Part shown: positions 60,558 through 64,000 of the stretch, piece after piece
Numbering within the stretch: position 1 is the stretch's first letter
How the letters are laid out: the number at the start of each line of letters is the position of its first letter
NCBI RefSeq assembly: GCF_042653545.1
Contig: NZ_JBHSIS010000017.1
Coordinates: 248,001 to 312,000 of the forward strand
Length of the DNA stretch: 64,000 nt
Direction: 5' to 3'
DNA from: Actinophytocola glycyrrhizae
GTDB taxonomy: Bacteria > Actinomycetota > Actinomycetes > Mycobacteriales > Pseudonocardiaceae
Position numbers and translations under genes: made by a program
Notes under the pieces: generated by a model
Database searches by the model: none
Seen by the model: the letters and a program-made list of their open reading frames with translations, nothing else
Told to the model about the DNA's origin: nothing

Positions 60558-61730
60558 TCAGCGGCTGAACCGTGTCTCCAGTTCGCGGCGACGGATGGTG
60601 ACGTCGCCGGGGTCGTCGCCGAAGACGACCAGGTAGAGGGTGCTCTGCCTGATGGGGTTGTCGGTGCGGGTGGTGTCGTGGCCGGCGACGACGAGCAGGC
60701 CGTCGGCGGTCAGTGCCGGGCGCAGGTCGGTGAGCAGGTCCGCGAGCGGCGCGGTGACGGTCAGGTTCAGGGACTCGGCAGGCCGGCCGAGGGCGTCGGG
60801 GCGGACCGACCGCAGTGCCAGCAACGGGATCGAGCCCGCGGTGATCCGGAAGTTGAGGTCGAGCATGATGAGCCGGCCGTCCGCGGTCTCGGCGCAGTCG
60901 AGGCTGCACATGCCCCGGTAGCCGAGGTCGGCCGCTTGCTGGGCGATCGTGAGGCACTCGGCGAGCAGCTCCGCCGGGGGTGAGCTCACCAGGCCGAACC
61001 GTCCGCCGTCGTAGAGGCCGGCTGCGTCGATCCGCTGCTCGGTGACGGCCAGCAGCCGCGCTGTCGCGTCCGGGGCGACGTAGAGCTGGATGCCCCAGTT
61101 GCGGTTGATGTGGAGGTACTCCTCGAGCACGAACTCCGGGAGCACGTCGGTGAACGCCGGCAGCGTGACCTGCTCGTCCGCCCGGTGCAGGTACACGTCG
61201 AGATTGCCGCGGTGCGCGTCGTCGGTCGCGGCCTTGAGCACCCAGGACCTCCCCGCGGGGGTCGCCTCGGCGAGGTCCGCGCGCGCCACGACGCTGCGCC
61301 GTGCCTGGAAGGCCGGGTCCACGAGCACGGCGATGCTGGCCTTGTTGTTCAGGTAGCCGACGAGCTGTGCGCTCTTGACCGCGTGTTCGTCGGGACACAG
61401 CGTGGTCGGCTGCGGGTACTCCGCCGAGATCAGCAGGCCGTCGCCGATCGCCTCCCGGACCCGTGTCTCGAACTCCGCCTCGCTGCTGAACTCGCGCAGG
61501 TCGGTGCCCACCGGCAGGCCGGCCTCGCGCAGGTGCGCAAGCAACAACGGATCCGTGCCGCCAGAGCTGCAGATCAGCGGCGTGTCCGCGGCGACGGCGA
61601 TCGGCCTGGCAGAGAACACGTCACGGGTGTGGCGGTGCCTGCTCGCCGGCGCGGTGGCCTCCAGCGGCGGCCGGGCGCAGACGGCTACGCCGGGGCCGTA
61701 CACGTCGGAGAGCGCGCGAGGAGTAGCCAC
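60558..61730 (-). CDS. ATP-grasp domain protein (peptide/amino-acid ligase-like)
   Basis: 390 aa if started at GTG 61730; no ribosome site, so a later start such as the GTG before VYGPGV is possible. A pre-ATP-grasp region (PLICSSGGTDPLLLAHLREAGLP) is followed by QLVGYLNNKASIAVLVD, the ATP-lysine segment RSWVLKAATDDAHRGNLD, EEYLHINRNWGIQLYV and metal-ligand block CAETADGRLIMLDLNFRITAGS. Related folds (PGM1-like peptide ligases, graspetide maturases) join amino and carboxyl groups. It could modify or extend a peptide of this cluster. Confidence 0.8.
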   Translation of the reverse strand: MATPRALSDVYGPGVAVCARPPLEATAPASRHRHTRDVFSARPIAVAADTPLICSSGGTDPLLLAHLREAGLPVGTDLREFSSEAEFETRVREAIGDGLLISAEYPQPTTLCPDEHAVKSAQLVGYLNNKASIAVLVDPAFQARRSVVARADLAEATPAGRSWVLKAATDDAHRGNLDVYLHRADEQVTLPAFTDVLPEFVLEEYLHINRNWGIQLYVAPDATARLLAVTEQRIDAAGLYDGGRFGLVSSPPAELLAECLTIAQQAADLGYRGMCSLDCAETADGRLIMLDLNFRITAGSIPLLALRSVRPDALGRPAESLNLTVTAPLADLLTDLRPALTADGLLVVAGHDTTRTDNPIRQSTLYLVVFGDDPGDVTIRRRELETRFSR

Positions 61731-61934
61731 TGAAGGCGAGAAGGGAACGGTGAGCGTGATGGGGGATCTCCCGAGAGTGCGTGGAAGCCAGCCACCCCCG
61801 ACGTCGACCGAGACGTGACGCGGCGTGGAACTGTGCGGAGCAGACGACCAGACGAACCGTGACGGCGGCGACCACTACAGGGTCCGCTCGGTGCTCGCGA
61901 GCCGGAGACGTGAAACCGTGGGCGAACAGCCCGG

Positions 61935-62159
61935 ATGCGGGCCGTGTGCCGTGATCCTCTCACGTTTCGACCAGATGATCCCCTCATCGGCCCGCGAATC
62001 ACGCCGGATGAGCTGAGAATCACCTCCGCGGGACGTGCGGTCACACCACCAACGTTCAGGATGAGCCCGCCAACGCTGCCGCCCAGCTGCCTGCGCGTGA
62101 AGTACGTCTGCGCACCCGGCGGCACCTGCTCTCCGCCGGTGTGTGGAAGTGGTCGTTGA
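61935..62159 (+). CDS. Candidate second Cys-containing peptide
   Basis: 74 codons from ATG 61935, or 32 from ATG 62061. The C-terminus has four cysteines in a compact array: PPSCLRVKYVCAPGG then TCSPPVCGSGR. The upstream part (DPLIGPRITPDELRI) could be a leader. No good ribosome site at either start, and the region 61731-62306 otherwise contains no gene, so this is tentative. Confidence 0.3.
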   Translation: MRAVCRDPLTFRPDDPLIGPRITPDELRITSAGRAVTPPTFRMSPPTLPPSCLRVKYVCAPGGTCSPPVCGSGR

Positions 62160-62306
62160 GGGACCCTGGTCACCCTCGTACTGCCGTCACGCAGGATCCG
62201 AGGTCGACTGTTCCGCGTGGACATCGCCACCGGAGAGGTCGAGGGCATACCTGCCCCGGTGCTCGGTCGTCGGGTCCCTCCACTTCTGCTCCGACCGGAC
62301 AGCACG

Positions 62307-62543
62307 TCATGGGCGGTTCACCTGAACTCCCGGAAAATCTCGGCGGTTGAAGCGGTTGCTCCGATGGCCCGCGAGGACTGGGACGGCACGGGTAACCACG
62401 AAGATCCATCCGACCGGCGACTGGGTGATCGGACTCCTCCTGTCGGCGGTAGTGCGCAGGTGAATAGCCAAATACCGTAGGCGGTTGGGGTCTGCATCGT
62501 CCGGGAGGGGCGCCCCCGCGCTGTGGGGTACGAGCCTGCTCAT
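62307..62543 (-). CDS. Small protein with strong ribosome site, upstream of ATP-grasp gene
   Basis: 78 aa. The ATG at 62543 has GGAGG seven bases before it on the minus strand, the best ribosome site in this stretch. Sequence starts MSRLVPHSAGAPLPDDADPNRLRYLAIHLRTT and ends in basic RSNRFNRRDFPGVQVN. No Cys, no family known. It might be an ATP-grasp substrate peptide, or a truncated gene. Confidence 0.45.
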   Translation of the reverse strand: MSRLVPHSAGAPLPDDADPNRLRYLAIHLRTTADRRSPITQSPVGWIFVVTRAVPVLAGHRSNRFNRRDFPGVQVNRP

Positions 62544-62617
62544 CGTCTTTCCTCCGGGACAGGGGCGTTCGCGCCGGTCCGTGCCCCGGTCAGGCCAGCC
62601 GAGCGGAGGAGGGCGCC

Positions 62618-62836
62618 GTGGTTGAGCGGAAGCCGGCAACCATTGTCGAGATCGAGCAATCCGGCCTCACCTGGCGCAAAAGCAGCGCGAGTGCGAGCGG
62701 AAACAGCGGCTGCGTCGAATTCGCGCGATCAAGCACCTCGGTGTTCATCCGCAACTCGCGGAATCGGGGCGGCGCGCGGATCGTGGTCCTCGGCTCGGCG
62801 TGGCGGCTTCTCGTCCAGACGGCGCCTGCGCTCTGA
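62618..62836 (+). CDS. DUF397 protein
   Basis: 72 aa from GTG 62618 with GGAGGAGG upstream. LTWRKSSASASGNSGCVEFARSS, then VFIRNSRNRGGARIVV and W near the end is the DUF397 pattern. These small proteins pair with XRE/DUF5753 regulators in actinobacteria and may form toxin-antitoxin-like or developmental switches (BldB/WhiJ-type). Here the partner lies 470 bases downstream, not adjacent. Confidence 0.88.
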   Translation: MVERKPATIVEIEQSGLTWRKSSASASGNSGCVEFARSSTSVFIRNSRNRGGARIVVLGSAWRLLVQTAPAL

Positions 62837-63307
62837 CCGAGGCCGGAGCGAGCTTGGCCGTGGTTCGTGCAGGGCCGATGTGAACGGTTTCGGCGATTCG
62901 GACAGTCACCGGATCGGGTGCTTTCGACGGTGATGTAAGCGGGACTCGCGACACCCTGGACGGGCCTCCGGCTGGCGGAGGGCCATCTTGTTTCCTACTA
63001 CGAAGCCGTGCAGATGATCCGGTTTCGTCCGGCCGCTGTCCTGTTCTGCCGTGGATCCACCGGCGCATCGGCTGTGCGGCCACGCCTTTTGCAACCACAT
63101 CATTCGTTAGGTGTCAGGCTGGCATGCGAATAAGTGCATGCTTGCGCGCCGCCGCATGTCGCGGTGACACCTCGCACATCGTCGTGCATCAAACGGCTTT
63201 GACCGGACACTTTTGCGACGTTCCAGAACGACATGGTAGTTATGCGAACCGTCAGGTAGTACATTGACAGGTGGCAGAACGCCACCTTCGCGGATGAAGG
63301 AGCAGGT
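62837..63307. other. 471-base gap without a gene, unusually structured
   Basis: Holds a GGGCCTCC...GGAGGGCC hairpin near 62964-62987 (likely terminator of DUF397), a pair of GCATGC palindromes around 63122-63145, and lower GC than average. Open frames here are shadows. Confidence 0.5.
63264..63285 (+). promoter_or_regulatory. TTGACA element and hairpin before the XRE gene
   Basis: TTGACA at 63264-63269, directly followed by GTGGC-agaac-GCCAC (63271-63285), a dyad in the position of an autoregulatory operator. Ribosome site AAGGAG just before the ATG at 63308. Confidence 0.4.
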
Positions 63308-64000
63308 ATGGCGCAGGTCGAGACGCCGATCACCCAACAACGGCGCCTTCGCGCCGAGTTGAAGCGCGCCCGTGAGCAGAGCGGTATGACCCAGAAAGAT
63401 GTGGCCGTCCTGCTCGACTGGTCCCCGTCGAAGGTCATCCGCATCGAGACCGGTGCGGCGATCATCTCGACATCCGATCTCCAGGCGCTCCTGCCGCACT
63501 ACGGCATCACCGACCGGAAACGCATCGACGAACTGGTCGAGGTAGCGCGGGCGAGCCGCAAGCAGGCCTGGTGGGACGAGTACCGGGGGGTTTACGACCA
63601 GCAGTTCCTGACCTTCCTCGGGTACGAGGCGTCGACGATCCGGTTGCGGTCCTACCAGGCCCTGCTCATCCCGGGACTGTTGCAGACCTCCGCCTACACG
63701 AACGCGATCCTGCGTGCCTACACCGACGACGAGGAAGCCATCGTGCGCGGGGCACAGGTTCGCGGCAAGCGGCAACATGTGCTCGAGCCCGGCAAGGGAC
63801 CGGAGATGTTCTTCGTGCTCGACGAGGCCGCGCTGCACCGCTGGGTCGGTGGCTCGGAGGTCATGCGCGAGCAGTTGCTCTGGCTCGAAGAGTTGAACAA
63901 GCGGCCCAACATCCAGATCCAGGTCGTCCCGTTCACCGTCGGCGCCCACCCGGGGATGCGGGGTGCGTTCACGATCTTCGAGTTCCCGTTCGAGGACGAG
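63308..64000 (+). CDS. XRE/DUF5753 regulator, partial at right edge
   Basis: 231 codons before the window ends. N-terminal XRE HTH (RRLRAELKRAREQSGMTQKDVAVLLDWSPSKVIRIETGAAIISTSDLQALLPHYG), then the DUF5753 domain (RSYQALLIPGLLQTSAYTNAIL, EMFFVLDEAALHRWVGGSEVMREQLLWLEEL, IQVVPFTVGAHPGMRGAFTIFEF). This is the large abundant family of actinobacterial regulators that partner with DUF397. Confidence 0.93.
   Translation, partial: MAQVETPITQQRRLRAELKRAREQSGMTQKDVAVLLDWSPSKVIRIETGAAIISTSDLQALLPHYGITDRKRIDELVEVARASRKQAWWDEYRGVYDQQFLTFLGYEASTIRLRSYQALLIPGLLQTSAYTNAILRAYTDDEEAIVRGAQVRGKRQHVLEPGKGPEMFFVLDEAALHRWVGGSEVMREQLLWLEELNKRPNIQIQVVPFTVGAHPGMRGAFTIFEFPFEDE

Noticed and set aside
1..64000. CRISPR arrays, rRNA operons, insertion sequences
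   Set aside because: No regularly spaced repeats, rRNA-like blocks or transposase genes seen on either strand.

Overview
The window is high-GC actinobacterial chromosome, most likely from the Pseudonocardiales. Codons end almost always in G or C. GTG starts and 4-base ATGA/GTGA gene overlaps are common. There are GAF-ANTAR regulators, a DUF397 protein near an XRE/DUF5753 regulator, a StrR-type regulator, and an EF-hand protein of 177 residues that reads like calerythrin of Saccharopolyspora erythraea. I see no rRNA or tRNA gene, CRISPR array or intact insertion sequence.

Layout. 1-2.8 kb: a siderophore/cofactor-type ABC importer cut by the left edge. 3-9.4 kb: an APH-like kinase, a DUF4239 membrane protein, a large surface protein with CARDB/DUF11-like repeats, a small secreted protein, a nucleotide-sugar dehydrogenase and the calerythrin-like protein. 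9.4-25.9 kb: two divergent, tightly coupled operons. The leftward one has two Gfo/Idh/MocA oxidoreductases, a sugar isomerase-like TIM barrel, an M20 amidohydrolase, an Ldh_2-type dehydrogenase and a small unknown protein. The rightward one has two StrS-type aminotransferases, two methyltransferases, a UbiA prenyltransferase, an FAD oxidoreductase, two adenylate-forming ligases and a CaiB-type CoA-transferase. This looks like a cryptic small-molecule pathway joining an aminosugar or aminocyclitol to prenyl and acyl parts, with no PKS or NRPS.

26-46.6 kb: housekeeping and regulatory genes: an MBL hydrolase, CtaG, DUF2243 and DUF4383 membrane proteins, an ECF sigma factor with a probable anti-sigma partner, a STAS protein, three GAF-ANTAR genes with a tiny ANTAR-like gene between them, an M48 protease, a hydrolase, an excisionase-type HTH protein, a Crp-family remnant, an FAD oxidoreductase, a fasciclin lipoprotein and a sulfite-oxidase-like molybdoenzyme. 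46.8-50.7 kb: an arsenic resistance island with three arsenate-reductase-type proteins (one fused to ArsR), two more ArsR repressors and an ACR3 pump. 51-52.5 kb: an ArsR-SRPBCC, DUF1905 and VOC operon with a clear operator and a probable leaderless mRNA.

55.3-64 kb holds the most striking system. A StrR-like regulator is followed by a good match to the StrR operator and then by a 70-residue peptide gene with eight cysteines in its C-terminal two thirds. Converging on it across a shared terminator is an operon for an ABC exporter, an S26 signal peptidase, a TlpA-like thioredoxin and a MauE-like redox membrane protein. Next come an ATP-grasp enzyme, two possible further small peptides, DUF397 and a partial XRE/DUF5753 regulator. 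I read this as a putative disulfide-rich secreted peptide (RiPP or bacteriocin-like) system: StrR-type regulator, precursor, thiol oxidation by TlpA/MauE, cleavage by S26, and export by the ABC protein. Inverted-repeat elements recur in intergenic gaps at 29.4, 43.9, 46.7 and 50.8 kb.
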